Shown in pieces: positions 32,129-47,100 of a DNA stretch of 64,000 nt. This DNA comes from Jaminaea rosea (Eukaryota > Basidiomycota > Exobasidiomycetes > Microstromatales): contig NW_020289975.1 in the NCBI RefSeq assembly GCF_003144245.1, positions 1,631,496 to 1,695,495 on the forward strand. The letters run 5' to 3'. The notes under the pieces are model-generated. The model worked only from the letters and a program-made list of their open reading frames with translations. It made no database searches and was not told the DNA's origin. Position numbers and translations under genes: made by a program. Every line of letters begins with the position of its first letter. Positions within the stretch are counted from its first letter, which is position 1.

Positions 32129-35100
32129 ATGGACATCACCTTTCAGCAACAGCCGTCAGCGCTGCGGCTTGATCTGGCTGCGAGCTCGGCCGCTCTGCTC
32201 GAAAGCATCGCGAGCTCACACGCCTCTAATGGTTTGCCCACCGAGGTCAAGACGCTCCTCGAGCAATGGGCAGCTGGACAGAGCACCAGCGAGGCCAATC
32301 CATCTCACCTTCTTCAGAGCCTCTCACGAGTCCTCGCCATCCCATCGCTGACTCATCTCGTTGCAGCTCACTTTGCGCCGCTCCTTGTCGACATCGCTGC
32401 GCGCCTTCTTCCATCCAATGACACCTCGGCCTCATGGCTCGACCAGCATACACGACAAATCTTTCACTCCCTCGCTCTTCTACTGCTACCATTCCCGCAG
32501 CTTCTGCCACTAGTGCGCCATTTCCTAAGACACGAAGCGCTACGAGCGCAGCCCCTCCATCAAACCATCACGTCAACGCTGCGCCAGGATGCGCCACAGC
32601 TGCTCCTCTCGTTCGTCCGCCTCCTTCATGCGGCGCCTCCTCTCGCCGACGTTCTGAGCGAACAGCTGCCAAACGCATTCTTGCATTCCGTCTTTTCTGG
32701 TAGAGACGATTACGATCATTCGACAAGATTACTCGCTGTTCAAGCCCTCGCAGGGCTCACCTCGATCTCAGAGGCGCAGCGCAAGGAGCTCGAGACTAGA
32801 TTCGTGGGAAGGCCTGCACTGCCAAAGCTATCCGACGACGGCAAAGCACTTCTTGGCTACGCTCTTGAGCCAGAGACGGACGAGGTTGACGCTTCTCTAG
32901 TAGGAGCAGAGAATGAGATCGTCGACGTCTGGATCCTTCCAGTACTGGAGAAGAGGAGAAAAATTGGCGTCAAGGCGTTGGCCAGAGGGCCAACACCATA
33001 CTACGAAAGCTCGATAGGCCTCGTCACGTCTCATCATCTTCATCACTCTGTGAGAGACATTGCGGGCGTACTTCATTTTCAACCAGACCGGGCGCAGCGC
33101 CCGCCTTCATCGCAGCGCTTCGTTGTAACTCCTGGCCAGGAGCCAACAATCAATTGCATCGCGCAAGCCCTCGAGCAAAGCTTGCCTGTTCTAATCACGG
33201 GTCCGCCATCATCAGGAAAGACCTCCCTCGTCTCACACCTCTGCTCGCTTCTACATCCAGCAGCCGGCAAGTCGGCGGACCTTCCCGTCGTGACGCTGCA
33301 GCTGGGAGACCATTCGTCACTCGACGCCAAGTCACTTCTGGGCAGTTACACCTCATCGTCTCGCAAACCTGGTACCTTCGAGTGGGTAGAGGGCGCCCTC
33401 ACGCGAGCTGTGCGATATGGGAAATGGCTCGTCCTCAAGGACATCGACAAGGCGACGAGCGAGGTGCTCAGCGTCATCAAGCCCCTCGTTGAGGCTCTCG
33501 GCCCCTACAAGACCCTCGGAGCAACACCAGAGCTCTCGCTCGGGCCGAGAGGCAAGGTCAAGGCTGGATCGTCCTTCCGCCTCTTTGCCCTTCGTTCTAC
33601 TACACCGTCGAAGAATCGTCTCGGACGATCTTTGTTCCCTCCGCCTTCTTTCCTCGGCAATAAGCATTGGATCTCTCTCTTCTTGCCGTCTCTGGAGACG
33701 TCGGACGTGCACGAGATACTCGCAGGGACCTTCGTAAAGCTGGCAGCAATCGCTGATGGCGAGGCCTTGAGCACCCTCATCGAAGCATGGACGTCGGTAG
33801 TCCGAACAGCGAGCGGCAGTGGTGGCCAGTCAAAGGGGCGCTCAGCCGCCACACGTGTCCCTACGTTGCGAGACCTGATCAAGTGGTGCCGCCGAGTCGA
33901 AGCTTTTGCAGACCCGACCAGCAGTAGCCACGCTCTCTTCTCCGATCAGCGCAAGGTTGAGCGCGCTTTCGTTGAGGGAGCTGAGATCTTCTTGGGCAAC
34001 TTGCAGTCTCTCGTCATCACAACCTCTACCGGAGTGGCTTCACCTCACCCTTGCCTGGCTGCGCTGGCGTCGGCGCTCGGCCTGGATGCAGAGCGGGGAT
34101 TGTGGCTGCTTAACGAGAAGACACCAGACGTTGCAATTAGGGGTGGCTTGGCATTCAGTGAGAGCGATCAAGCTACAGTGAGAGTCGGTCGTATGGACCT
34201 GTCCAGGCGCAAAATAAGCTCGCATGCGTCAGTCTCTCGCACGTTCGCCATGACGCGACCAGCCGCTCAGCTCCTCGAGCGCATCGCAGCTAGCGTCGCC
34301 ATGAAGGAGCCTGTGCTTCTGGTGGGCGAAACAGGTACAGGAAAGACGACTACAGTGCAGCACCTTGCATCTTTGCTTGGTCGCGATATGATCGCGCTCA
34401 ATCTCTCGCAGCAGACTGAGGCGTCCGACCTTCTCGGGTCCTTCAAGCCTGTAGAGCCTCGTATCCCTGCGACCGAGTTGCATAATGCGTGGTTCGACCT
34501 CTTCGAGACAACCTTCTCCTCGAAGAGAAATGCGCGATTTGTTGAGACAGAGCGCAAGGCGCTGCAAGGGGGCAAGTGGCCTCGCCTGGTCACACTGTGG
34601 AAAGAGAGCATTCGCATGGCTGAAGAGCGAAAGGATCGCAAGAGCAAGCTCGTAGCATCAAGCGAGGGCGCAGAGGCAGCTGCGGCTGGGACAACGACGA
34701 CCAAGAAGAGAAGGACAGAGCGTGGACCGACCCCTGGTACACCGTCTGAAGACCAAGAGCATCAACGGGAAGCAGTGCTCAACGCGTCGTGGGCTTCGTT
34801 CGCCGAGCGAGTCCACGATTTTGCCGCTCAACACGCCTCGAAGCGCCGCAACTTCGTCTTCTCCTTCGATGAAGGTCCACTAGTCAAAGCCCTGCGCGAG
34901 GGATCATGGGTCCTTCTCGACGAGATCAACCTGGCAGCCTCAGAGACGCTCGACTCTCTTGCAAGCGTACTCAACTCGCCCGACAGCAGTGTGACCCTCT
35001 TCGAGCGAGGCGACATTGAGCCCATCCCACGTCACCCTGACTTCCGGCTTTTCGCCTGCATGAACCCGGCGACGGATGTAGGCAAAAAGGATCTGCCTGT

Positions 35101-38100
35101 CAACCTGCGTAGCCGCTTTACTGAGCTCTATGTACAGAGCCCGGACAGTGATCGCGAGGCTCTCATTGCGATCGTCGAGAAGTACATCGGCCACCTCGCT
35201 GCTAGCGATCGTTCGGCGGTCATGGATGCCGCGGAGTGCTACACGGAAATCAGGAAGCTGGCCAATGATCACCAGCTTGCCGATGGTGCCAATCAACGCC
35301 CGCACTACTCCATTCGTACTCTTGCTCGATCTCTCACTTTCGCTGCGGACCAGTGCGCTGCCTTCGGCCTGCGACGAGCGCTCTGGGAGGGCTTTGTCAT
35401 GGCTTTTACGATGCTACTCGACGACAAGAGTGCAAAGGTCGTCAAGGAAATTCTCGACCGATCCTTCATCGGAAGAGCTCGCAACGCTAAGCAAGCGGCC
35501 ACCTTCGTGCCGCCTCGTCCCAAAGGTTCTGCAGAGTATGTGCATGTCAGCCCCTTCTGGCTTCAGACTGGATCGCAACCCCTCGAAGCTGCTGAAGACT
35601 ACATTTTGACGCCATCCGTTCAGGCCAAGCTGGTCGGTCTCGCTCGAGCCATTCTAGCCCGCAAGAGTCCCGTCCTGATCCAAGGTCCAACTTCCGCAGG
35701 TAAGACCAGCTCAGTCGAGTACCTTGCCAGACGCACGGGACATCGCTTCGTCCGCATCAACAACCACGAGCACACGGACATCCAAGAGTACCTTGGTTCC
35801 TATGCGTCTGACCCAGACAGCGGCCGCCTCGTCTTCCACGAAGGCCTCCTAGTCAAAGCCCTCCGCCGCGGCGACTGGATTGTGCTCGACGAGCTCAATC
35901 TCGCACCTACAGACGTATTGGAAGCGCTGAATCGCCTGCTAGACGACAATCGCGAGCTCATCATCCCAGAGACCGGAGAAGTCGTACGCCCACACCCGAG
36001 CTTCATGCTCTTTGCCACACAGAATCCGCCAGGTGTGTACGCTGGGCGCAAGGTGCTCAGTCGAGCCTTCCGAAACCGCTTTCTCGAGCTGCACTTCGAT
36101 GACGTGCCTCGCCCTGAGCTGGAGACCATCCTTACCAATCGCTGCTCAATCCCGCCGAGCTACGCGTCAAAAGTGGTATCGGTGTTCGTGGAGCTGCAGA
36201 CTCGCCGGCAAGCGGGTCGAGTTTTCGATACCAAGCAGGCCTTCGTGACGCTGCGAGACCTGTTCAGATGGGGACAGCGTGAGGCCACGGGATATCAGCA
36301 GCTGGCTGAGAATGGGTACATGCTCATTGCAGAACGAGCTAGACGAAGCGATGATAAGGCGATTGTCAAGGAGGTCATCGAGGGCATCATGAATGTCAAG
36401 ATCGATGAGGCTAGCCTGTACAATCTCAAGGGCAAAGGTAGGAAGGCAGCGTCGGATCACATTGGCGCAGATGTCGTTGAGGCCATCGTCTCTGCGTGCG
36501 ACGAGAGTGGAATCGTTTGGACAGCGGCCATGTCACGCTTGCTTTGCCTGGTCGCTCTGGCACTCAAGTACAATGAGCCAGTCCTTCTCGTAGGCGAGAC
36601 CGGTGCTGGCAAGACGTCAGCATGCGAGATCGTCGCCAAGGCCTTTGGGCATCGCCTGCATAGCGTCAGCTGCCACCAGAATACCGACACTGCGGACCTC
36701 CTCGGCGGACAACGTCCTCTGCGCAATCGCGGTGCGCTTCAGGCTCAAGCTCGAGCTCAAGGGCTGGAGGTTCTCGCAGAGCTGGCAGACGCCGACAACA
36801 TGCCGGCCGATGACAGCGATCTCGAGACGGTAGCTATCGCCGTATCCAAGGCGGCGCAGCGTACCTCCGATGAAATCGTCAAGCAGCGCCTCGCCTCCGC
36901 CATCCAGCAAATCAACCAAGCCAGCGCCCTCTTCGAATGGCGAGACGGCCCCCTCGTCGAAGCTATGCGAGGCGGAGAGCATCTCCTACTCGACGAAATC
37001 TCCCTCGCCGAGGACAGCGTTCTCGAACGCCTGAATAGTGTCTTGGAGCCTGGTCGCACCCTTGTCCTCGCTGAGAAGAGCTCGGTTTCGACCAAGAGCA
37101 GCGAAGGCCTCGATGCGGCGCAGATCACGGCAGCGGACGGCTTTGAGGTCGTCGCGACGATGAATCCCGGCGGAGACTACGGCAAGAAGGAACTGAGCCC
37201 CGCGTTGCGCAATCGTTTCACTGAGATTTGGGTGCCGCAGGTGGACGATCGTGAAGATATCCTGGCCATCTTTGAGGCTAAGTGGGCGGATCAAGCGGAG
37301 GCGCTGCGTGACTGGGGCCGCCGTATTCTTGAATTTGCCGACTGGTATGCAAGCCAGGTGGGCGGCAAGGAGCAGGCTGGGATCGGCCTTCGAGACTTGC
37401 TTGCTTGGGTTGCATTCATCCGTAATGCGGTCGTTTCCGGCTCGCTGGACGCATCCACAGCTTACGCCCATGGCGCGATGCTTGCCTTCGTCGACGGGGT
37501 TGGCACCACGTCCTCGACTATGGCGATGACGACCACAGGACTCAAAGTACTTCGCCAGCACTGCTTGGAGCAAATCCGCTCCTGGACAGGTGGCGTCTCC
37601 CCAATCGCAGAGCCGGTCCTCGCTGCTACGCCCACGACATTCGGCATCGGCCCTTTCCACATCGCACGAGGGCCCCTTATGGACACGTCAGCGACTTTCA
37701 GCTTCGAAGCGTCCACGTCAGCCTCGAATGCGCTCAAAGTGCTCCGCGCCCTCCATATCCCGAACAAGGCCATTCTCCTCGAGGGCAGCCCTGGCGCAGG
37801 CAAGACTTCACTCATCGGCGCCCTTGCCGCAGCCTCAGGCAATGCTCTCACCCGCATCAATCTGTCCGATCAGACCGAGCTGGGCGATCTCTTTGGTGCT
37901 GACCTGCCCGTTGAAGGGGGCGGGCCAGGCGAGTTTGCATGGAAGGATGCCGCTTTCCTCCGAGCGATGCAGAGTGGCGAGTGGGTGCTGCTCGACGAGA
38001 TGAATTTGGCCAGCCAGTCTGTACTCGAAGGGCTCAACTCTTGCCTTGACCATCGCGGGTCCGTATACATCCCTGAGCTGGGCCGTGCCTTTGACAAGCA

Positions 38101-41100
38101 CCCGGACTTTCGACTCTTCGCAGCACAGAACCCTCACCAGCAAGGAGGGGGGAGAAAAGGACTGCCTAAGTCCTTCCTCAATCGCTTCACCAAGGTCTTC
38201 GTCGAGGAGCTGCGCGCTGATGACATTCTGGCTATCTGCAAGCACCTCTACCCTACTTTTGCGCACGAGGAGCTCGTGAAGATGATCCGCTTCAATGCCG
38301 AGCTGCACAACGAGGTGATGGTCAAGCACTCCTTTGGGCGTCAGGGAGCGCCGTGGGAGTTCAACTTGCGAGATCTGCTTCGTTGGCTGGCTATGATTCA
38401 CTCAGATCTGGGCCTCAACTGGACTCACCAGCCTATCGACCACCTCGCTGCTCTCTACATTCAACGTTTCCGCTCAAAGAGCGATCGTCAAGCAGCAGCA
38501 GCCCTCTATGAGAGCATCTTCGGCACGAAGGTTAACCCAGATGCCCGTCCATGGCCGACGCTGTCATCTCGCCACGTCCAATTCGGTCACGCTCTGTTGC
38601 CGCGCCATCCCACGGGAAGCACGAGCGACATCGATCTCGCCGTGTTGCCCGGCCATCTACCCGCTCTCGAAGCTCTCGCAGATTGTGTTCGCCTGCAGTG
38701 GATGTCGATCCTCGTTGGCTCGAGCGCGTGTGGGAAGACTAGCCTCGTCCGCATGCTAGCCTCATTTGTGGGCGCTCCTCTCGAGGAAGTCCGAATGAAC
38801 AGCGGCGTCGATACGATGGATGTGCTTGGCACCTTCGAGCAGATGGACCCGCATGGCAAGACACGGCAGCATCTGCAAGCTGCCAAGAGGCTTGTTGGAG
38901 AGCTAAAGGTCGGCGCGCTTCGGCGTCTCGGAGCCGTCTACGAGCAGCTGGCCGTTGCCGAGGATGCAATTCAGCAGGGACTATCGGCTCTCACAGGAGA
39001 CCGATGGGCTGACCAGCATCTTCAAGCTGTCCTCAAATCGCTCAGCGCTATCAGCAGCTCCAACGCGCTCTCGTCTGAGCAGTCTCAAGCCTTTGTCATG
39101 CTGCACGATGCCCTTGCTTCCAGTGACCCTACCCACCAGAGCGCTGCCGGGCGTTTCGAGTGGAACGACGGCCCGCTGCTTCGAGCGATGAAGAATGGCT
39201 CGTGGCTGCTGCTGGACGACGCCAATCTTTGCTCTGCTTCAGTGCTCGACCGACTCAACTCGCTCTTCGAGCCAGGAGGAGCCCTTGTGCTAAGCGAACG
39301 TGGTGTGGTTGACGGCGAGATCCCCGTCGTTCGACCTCACGCCAACTTCAGGCTTTTCATGGCCATTGACCCGCAGCATGGCGAACTCAGTCGTGCGATG
39401 CGCAATAGAGGACTGGAGATTTCGCTGCCGCCTCTTCCAACGCAGGATGCTGCTCTTCTCAGCGGTCTTAACGCCTTCTCGTCGACCGGAGCTGCGCCCG
39501 TGCTTTCGTCGCGTTATGATACGGATCTAGCGATGGGTGAGCTCATCCTGTACAGCTCGGCAGAGTACAGCGACGTGTTTGAGAAATTTGCCTTTGCCAC
39601 TCTACCCTCCAAGTCGGTCGGTCTCTTCTCACGCCTGGCTACTGCTACCTCTCAAGACGACATTGTCCAGCTGCAGACCTTTCTGCGAAGGGTTGGCGTC
39701 GATCACGCAGCTACGCGTCCAAGAGTAGAGTGGAATCAGGCCCACCAAGACCTCGAGGCTTTCGTCGCCCAGCAGTCGCTCGATCTCGGCGTGAACCCCA
39801 ACTGCTGGGACGACAAGCTCGAAAGGATGCCCCTCTTTAGGCTAGGGCTCGACGTCGCCGCCTCTGCTCTTCATCTGCTACGACTGCTTCACGCAGCTCG
39901 CAAAGCGGCTGATTCTACGTCGGTAACATCAGGACGATCCGTTCTCGAGCGCTACGCCATGCTCGCCCTCTCTGACAAGCGGACGAAGAGTCATGACGGC
40001 GACGACGGTCGAGAGATTGGACAGATCCTCGCATTTGCTGGGCATGCTCAGAAACTCACAAGCCAGCTCGTCTTCAGCAATGAGGCAACGCCCGAACTCC
40101 TCGAAACGCTGCGAGAGATGGTTCGCCTGCTTTACTTTCTCGTCAACAGCTTTTCGCAGCAAACAGCATTCGACCACTCGACGGCGCATATTGTCATGGG
40201 CCAGGTACAAGAGTACGCGGGTAGCCTAGCAGCTCTACTGCCTACAGCAGCAAGCTCATGGCCTTCGATGGGCCATCGCTCCGCCAACCTCTCGTCGGGT
40301 CATGCTATGAGAGAGATATGGGAGCTCAGCATGCCTGCCCTTGCCTTTGCGGAGGCAGCTCAAGGCTCCTCGCTCCTTCACGTGCTTCTCTCCAAGGTGC
40401 AGCGCAGCGAACACAATGCCGAGCTCGTCTCGTCTGCGGTGGACCTCGCAGCGACAGTGCGCTTGTCAGGCAACGAATCGTGGACTGCATCACAGAAGTC
40501 GGACGTGCTCGCCATGATTGATCGAGTAAATCGGCAATTGCAAGCTCAGCCGATGCTAGCAAGAGGCACAACTGTGACATCATCGTGGGAGGTGCCGCTT
40601 CTTTCTGCCATCCAGTTGCATTCCGGAACATTTGCCGGCACGGTCAGCGACCAGTCCGTCTGCACAGAGCTCTACAAGCACAGCCTCACACAAGCAGCCT
40701 ACCCCGTGCGTTGTGCGATTGCCGCCCGAGCTCTCGACTGGAGCATGCAAGCATCATCAGGAAGAGTCGCTGCGGCATCGCTCGAGGACAGCTTTCTGTG
40801 GACAGCGCCGCTCCTCTCGCAGTCGCACGTCGACGAGTTGCTTCAGCCATTCCTGCTCCATATGGCGCTCTTCCCTTCAACCAGGTCTCGAATCAACATG
40901 AGTCACCTGGCCCGGCATCGCAAGACCACGGCCAAGATGGGTCGACTGGTCATGGCTTCTCGCGCGACGACGACCTCAACTCGTCATCGAGCTTTACGTG
41001 TTGAGCTCATCGCCTTCGTCAAACTACTTGCCACCAAGCTTGGCTCATCCGCTCACGATGAGGTCTGCGCTGCCGTGCCACAGCTGCAAGGCGCTCTCGA

Positions 41101-44100
41101 CGCCCTGAGCGGCGCCTCTGAGGACGACGTAGCCGCCACTGGACAAGCTTACCTGGACGTTGCCTCGGAGATGCTGAGACTCTACGTGCCCAATGTGCCG
41201 CTGGATCCGTTGGCTCTGATGCGTACCGGCGAGTCGTTGGCTCGATCCAAGCTCGACGGCCTGGTGGAGCACGAAGTCATCTGGACCAACTTCGAGAAGC
41301 AAGTCACCGGCCACATATCGAGTCCCATGGCAACGTCAATCCAAGAGGCGGTCAAGAAGACTACAGAAGAATGGCGCTCAACACAGAGCAAGACGGCCGT
41401 CGATCGTCGACCCGACGCGACTCGCCTCGCCCAGCTTTTCCGCACCGTAGCGTCGGTCGTCTCGCAGACGATATCGAAGGACAGGGTCTCGGATCTTCGC
41501 AACTTGATCGCCGCAGGAGGGCTGCAAGACCAAGTCATCGCGCGGGAAGACCATCTCCAGCGCTCGCTGCAAAGCCTCCGTCGCGCACTCGTCGAAGAGT
41601 ACACGGACCTTGCTGACCTCTGCTCGCCCATCGTCAAGATCGTCGACCTCTTTCAGGTCGGCTTCCGTGCCTTGCTCTGGAGCGAGCAACACCGTCATGC
41701 GCCTGCAAAGCAGCAGCGCCACGCCAAGCTCGTCGATGCACTCGTCGCCTTCCCTACGACGCGCGCTTGTGAAGCCTTTTTGGCATCCGAGCTGCCCGTC
41801 AGAGTCAAAGCTGGATCGAGTGAGGGCTCACTGGCAGTGCCGATGCTCTTGACCGTTCTTTCCAGTGTTAGCTGCGAAGTTCAAAATGGAAGGACGCTCC
41901 CCGCAGTACTCAAGATTCTCAGCCGCACATACGACCAGCTCTTCTTCATCTGGACAACTGACCGCGAGCACGAGCGCAAAGCAGCTGAAGAGCAGAGCAG
42001 CCTCTTCAAATCGCGCAACAATGTTGACGCTGATATTCCTGACGATGAGGAGCTGCTCGAAGCCGAGTTCAGGAGCATGTTTCCAGAGTACGGCGACATC
42101 ATGGATCGCGATGAGCAGAACGCCGCAGACCAAGGATCAGCGTCAGGATCAAAAGGGCTCTTCTTTGCCCCAGAATATCAAAAGCAGCTTTGGGAGCTTC
42201 ACTGCGAGCTCTTCGCGGCCACTCAGCAGGAGGGCCGTCTCGACTCAACCGCACTCAATCGCATGCGACTTCAACTGGCACGCAGCTTGATGACCTCTTC
42301 TTACGGCAGTGCAATGTGCGAGGACCTCGACAAGAAGAGTGGTGCCTTCCAGCTGCACGTCTTGGCTCGCGAAGCCGGTCTTGACGACGGCAGCAGCCAC
42401 CGCAATGCAGCCGAAGTCAACTTCTACCTGGATGCCAACGTAGACGAGACAAGCAAGGCGACGAATATCGTGGAGGCCATGCGCGCACGACTCAGTGAAC
42501 TCGTTGAGGAATGGCCGGAGCAGATGGTGCTGCAGCACATTCGCGACCGCTGCGACGCCATTCTTGCCCTCGACTCGGCCAGCCCCGTAGCCAAGGTGCT
42601 CTCTGCGCTCGAACAGCTCCTCGTCCACTCGCAGGACTGGGAAGGCTACGCCAATTCATCGAACTCACTCGCTGCTCATCGCACTCGAATCTCAGATCAG
42701 ATCATCGCCTGGCGTCGCTTGGAGCTCTCCAGCTGGGCCAAGTTGCTCGAAACGCAAGCGCAAGACTACAAGGCGTCGGTCAGCATCTGGTGGTTCCGTA
42801 TCTACGAGGTCGCCGTTCGAGGCATGCAGTCAGCTGTCGCAGATGGCGCTGCTGCGGAGCACCTTCGCTCCCTCGTCTCACTCCTCGATGAGTTCGTGAG
42901 ATCGAGCACGCTCGGAGACTTTGCCGCTCGTCTGGACCTCGTCAGAGCGTTTGGCGGGTTCCTCGATCTACTCTTCGTTCATGCACCGAGCACAGAGACA
43001 GAAGGTCTTGACAGAGTTGGGCGCATCTTCGCGAACGTAGTCGCCTTCTACGGACAATTCAGCGCTACCATTGCCGAGACGCTAGACCGACAGCGCAACA
43101 AGATCGAGAAGGATATACGCGACTTCATCAAGCTCGCGAGCTGGAAGGACGTCAACATCCACGCGCTCAAGCAGAGCGCCCAGAAGTCCCACCGACGCTT
43201 GCACAAGTCAACACGCCAATTTCGTGACGTACTGCGCCAGCCCGTCGACCCTATCCTGGCCGGAGCTTCTGAAATCAGAAAGCAGGCGGAGGATCTTACT
43301 GTGCCAGCTCAACGAAGTCTCTCGCACGGCGTCTTTGACGTGTCAATGGTCAGCAAGACACTTGCCCAGCTGCCCGCGGGACCACAAGGCGATGCAGAGC
43401 GACCTCGGCATCTTGTTAATCTTGCTCGCACTCTCGAGATTTTGGCCAAGAAGACGGATGGGCACCTGCTCCCGGCACTGTCTGCCGTTCATCACGAAGC
43501 CATCGACGGCCTCGCAACGGTCATCGTTTCTGAGTCGCAGAACTTCGCCAAGGCGACGCCGGCTCTTGCGAAGGAGGATAACGAGAAGACGATCAAGGAC
43601 TTGACGAACCAGAAGCGCAAGGCTTGGACCGACTTGCTGAAGGAGCTGCGCCGGATCGGCTTTACGCCCTTTGTCAACGCGGACGTCGCCTCACACAACC
43701 AAGATCTTGCGGCTGTCTACGAGCGACGTCTCCTCGAGCCGGCCGAGAAAGACTTGAATAGCTACTACTACCGCCTACTGGCCCTTCTGCCCCGCATGAG
43801 GCAGTCATTGCACACTGCGAATGGCGACATTCCCATCCAAGAGCTGCAGCGAGGTGTCTCATATTGCGAGCACGCCATGAGTATCGTCTTCAAGGAGCGA
43901 GCGCGTCTTGCCAAGCTCCACGACTCTCGAGCTAAGCTGCAAGCCACGGTCGCTAGACTCTCAGTGCTTGGTTCAGACGCCGTCGCTGTGCCATGTCCGG
44001 CTCACCTTTCAGCCCACGTCGATGCCTTGGGAGCTCTGTCGAGGCGGGCGTCTGCTGCGCTCCGTGAGATCCATTGCGAATCGGCGGTCAACATTCAGCT

Positions 44101-47100
44101 CTCGCCCTTCAAGATGGCAGGCCTGCAAAGCTTCCGAGACGGACTGGCCGACGAGATGAGCCTGCTCTCGAGTAACGCAGATAAGCTCGCCAAGCTGTCA
44201 TGCGCTTTGAACGGCTCGTGCAGCGCCTTCTGGACAAAGGCGGAGCATGAGCTTGTCAAGCAGTCATTCAGCGACCTCGAGCGCATCGCAGGGAAGCTCG
44301 AAAGGGCAGAGGCTGCCGTCAAGGCCCTTTGCGTGCCAACGAGCCAGTGGCTTACCTCACAGCTCGCTGCTTTGCCAGCGACGTCCTCTCACCAGCCTCA
44401 AAGCAATGGCGCCGGCGGCGACCCAGCATCCCTCAGCGACCGCCTCATTGGCTCTGTCTTAGTGATTGCTCAGGATGTACAGCAGCTTGCTACTCCTGCC
44501 ACCGAGCAGGGCGATCATTTGCCCGACAAGACGATCGTGGAAGATTGGCAGATGCTTCAGGCCGCTGAGCGCCAACTTCGTCACGATGAGGTCGCCGACT
44601 GCATTGCGGGCTGCCTTTCCTCCATCGCGACATCGCCTGGCTCCTCTGGCCTCAACGAGCTTCCTCGCATCTCTCCTTTCGTCGCCAACTACAGTCGGCT
44701 CCTTTCAGCCCACATCGACGCCTCTCGCTCATGGCAGCGTAGCATACTCAAGCTCACCTACCTGCTTTCATCGCTCGTCGCTTCGCTCGCTCTCTATGGC
44801 TTCTGCAAGCCGCCGGCTCAAGACACTTCAGAGGATGCTGAGGCGGGGACTGATAGCCAGGACCTCGAAGGTGGCACAGGGCTCGGCGATGGAAGTGGCG
44901 CCCAAGACATCACTGATCAAGTGGATGACGATGAGAACATTGAAGAGCTGGAAAAGGGCGATGATGCTGAGGGCGAGAAGGGCGAGACACAAAGGGAGAA
45001 GGGCGCCAAGGAGGCTCAAGAAGACATCGGTGGCGACCTTGAGGACATTAGCGCTGATGAAGGCGATGATGGCGCCGAGGAGGAAGACAAGGACGACGGC
45101 GAGCAGGAAGATCCTGATGAGCACGTCGGCGACGTTGATCCACTGGACCCGAATGCAGTCGACGAGAAAGTCTGGAGCGGAGAGCAGGACGAAGAGCAGA
45201 AGCAGGGCGATGACAAGGATGAGACGAACAAGGACCTCGATGGCGGCAAGGAAGGGCAAGAAGATTCGGTCGCCAAGGACGAGGGCAAGCGGGATGACAA
45301 AGCGCAGAAAGAGTCGGCATCGGATCGCAAAGAAGGCGGCGAGCAGCAACAGGATGGTGAGGATAGTGAGGGTGAAGAGGGCGACGAGGGGCAGCCAGAG
45401 GATGATGGAGAGGGCGAAGAGCTGGCTCCCGAGGAAGATGACGGTCAAGAGCAACAAGGTCCCGGTCGCAAGCTTGATGAACAGGTCGATGACAGCGAGA
45501 AGCTTGACATTGATGAGGACATCAAGATGTCAGACCAGGAAGGTGGTGACGACGATGAGGACGACGATGAAGTGGACAATCTCAGCGACATCGACCTGCC
45601 AGAGGAGGGGCAGCAGCAGGATGCCAAGGGGGGGCAGGAAGATGACCTACCTGCGGATGCTCCTGAAGAGCTTGAGAAGCTGAATGATCAGGGCGAGCAG
45701 CAGCAGCAGGGCGATGAGGCCGCTGATGAGGAAGCAGAAGTAGCCAAGAACGCCGGAGAAGACGCGATGGATGCGGACGATTTGCAAGACGAGGAAGGGG
45801 AGGAGCAAGACGATCTCCCTCGAGCTCAAGGCCAAGACGGTGCTGCGATGGATCAAGAGCAAGACGCGATGCTCGACGACGCAGATCCAGCAGGTGACAG
45901 CCAAGCTGCGGGCGACATACCTGCCTCTGCCGAGCAAGCGCAAGGCTCTGCTGGCCAGCAAGGTCGTCAAGCTAGGCAGTCGCGACCAACAGCGCCGCAA
46001 GGGCAGTCTGACAACAAAGAGGCCGCCGAGCGAGATGAGCAGCAGACTGGCGACCAGGAGCAAGCGGTCGATGATCCCTCAGCCAGCGCTGCTCGCGGTG
46101 CACGGGCTGACACGCAGGCTCAAGACGAGCAGCAGACGGCCGCCGAAGAGGGTGCCGAAGAGGAAGACAACAAGGCTAACCCGATTCGCAGCCTTGGCGA
46201 CGCCCTCAAAGAGTTCCGGCGCAACCTCGACTCCATCGCAGAGGCTACTGCTGATGAGACGTCGAAGCCAGAAGCCAAACCCGAGGGTGAAGCAATGCCT
46301 GAAGACGGCGAAGTCGAGCACATTGCCAACGATAATGATGCAGAGATGCAAGCTCTAGGCGCCGCCGAAGACGAGGAGATTGCTCAGAAGATGCCCGAGA
46401 AGTCGGTGCAGGATGCCGAGCAAGAGGGAGACGCGAAACCAGCTGCACAAGAGGAAGACGTGGCAATGCAGGAGCCTCTTGGTCATCTTGAGCCAGCACC
46501 GCTGCCTAATGTGGACGAGGGTATGCAACAGCAACAGGAGCAGAGCAGGTCGGACGATTCTCAGCGACAGCAGCAGCCTGGCGGTGCTCTCATGCCCAAT
46601 GACATCGACAGACAAGCACGTCAGCTCGGCGTTGACGAGGAGCGTGAGTCGTCTCCTTCTATTGGACAAGTCGACGGAGAGGCCGAAGAGGAGCAGGTCG
46701 ACCCTCTGCCTGAAGATGAGCGCCAACAAGCGGACGAAGCTCTCGAATCCGCCCTTGCCGACTTCCGTGACCTCTCAACCGACGAGGAGCGTCTAGCGAA
46801 AGCCGGCGAGCTCTGGCGCTCCTACACGGCCATGACTTCAGACCTTGCGTTCGCCCTTTGCGAGCAACTCAGGCTCATCCTCACACCCACACTGGCCGCT
46901 CGACTGAATGGCGACTTCCGAACGGGCAAGCGTCTCAACATGCGCAAGATCGTACCCTTCATCGCGTCAGACTTCGCAAAGGACAAGATCTGGCTCAGGA
47001 GGACGAAGCCGTCGAAGCGCGAGTACCAAGTGTTGCTTGCGCTGGACGACAGTCGCAGTATGGCCGATAATCACAGTGTGCACTTGGCCTACCAGACTCT

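Noticed and set aside
44466-45683. 405-residue open frame in another frame of MDN1
   Set aside because: It overlaps the Glu/Asp-rich arm of midasin. Its Arg/Met/Thr-rich composition is what GAN codons give when shifted by one base.
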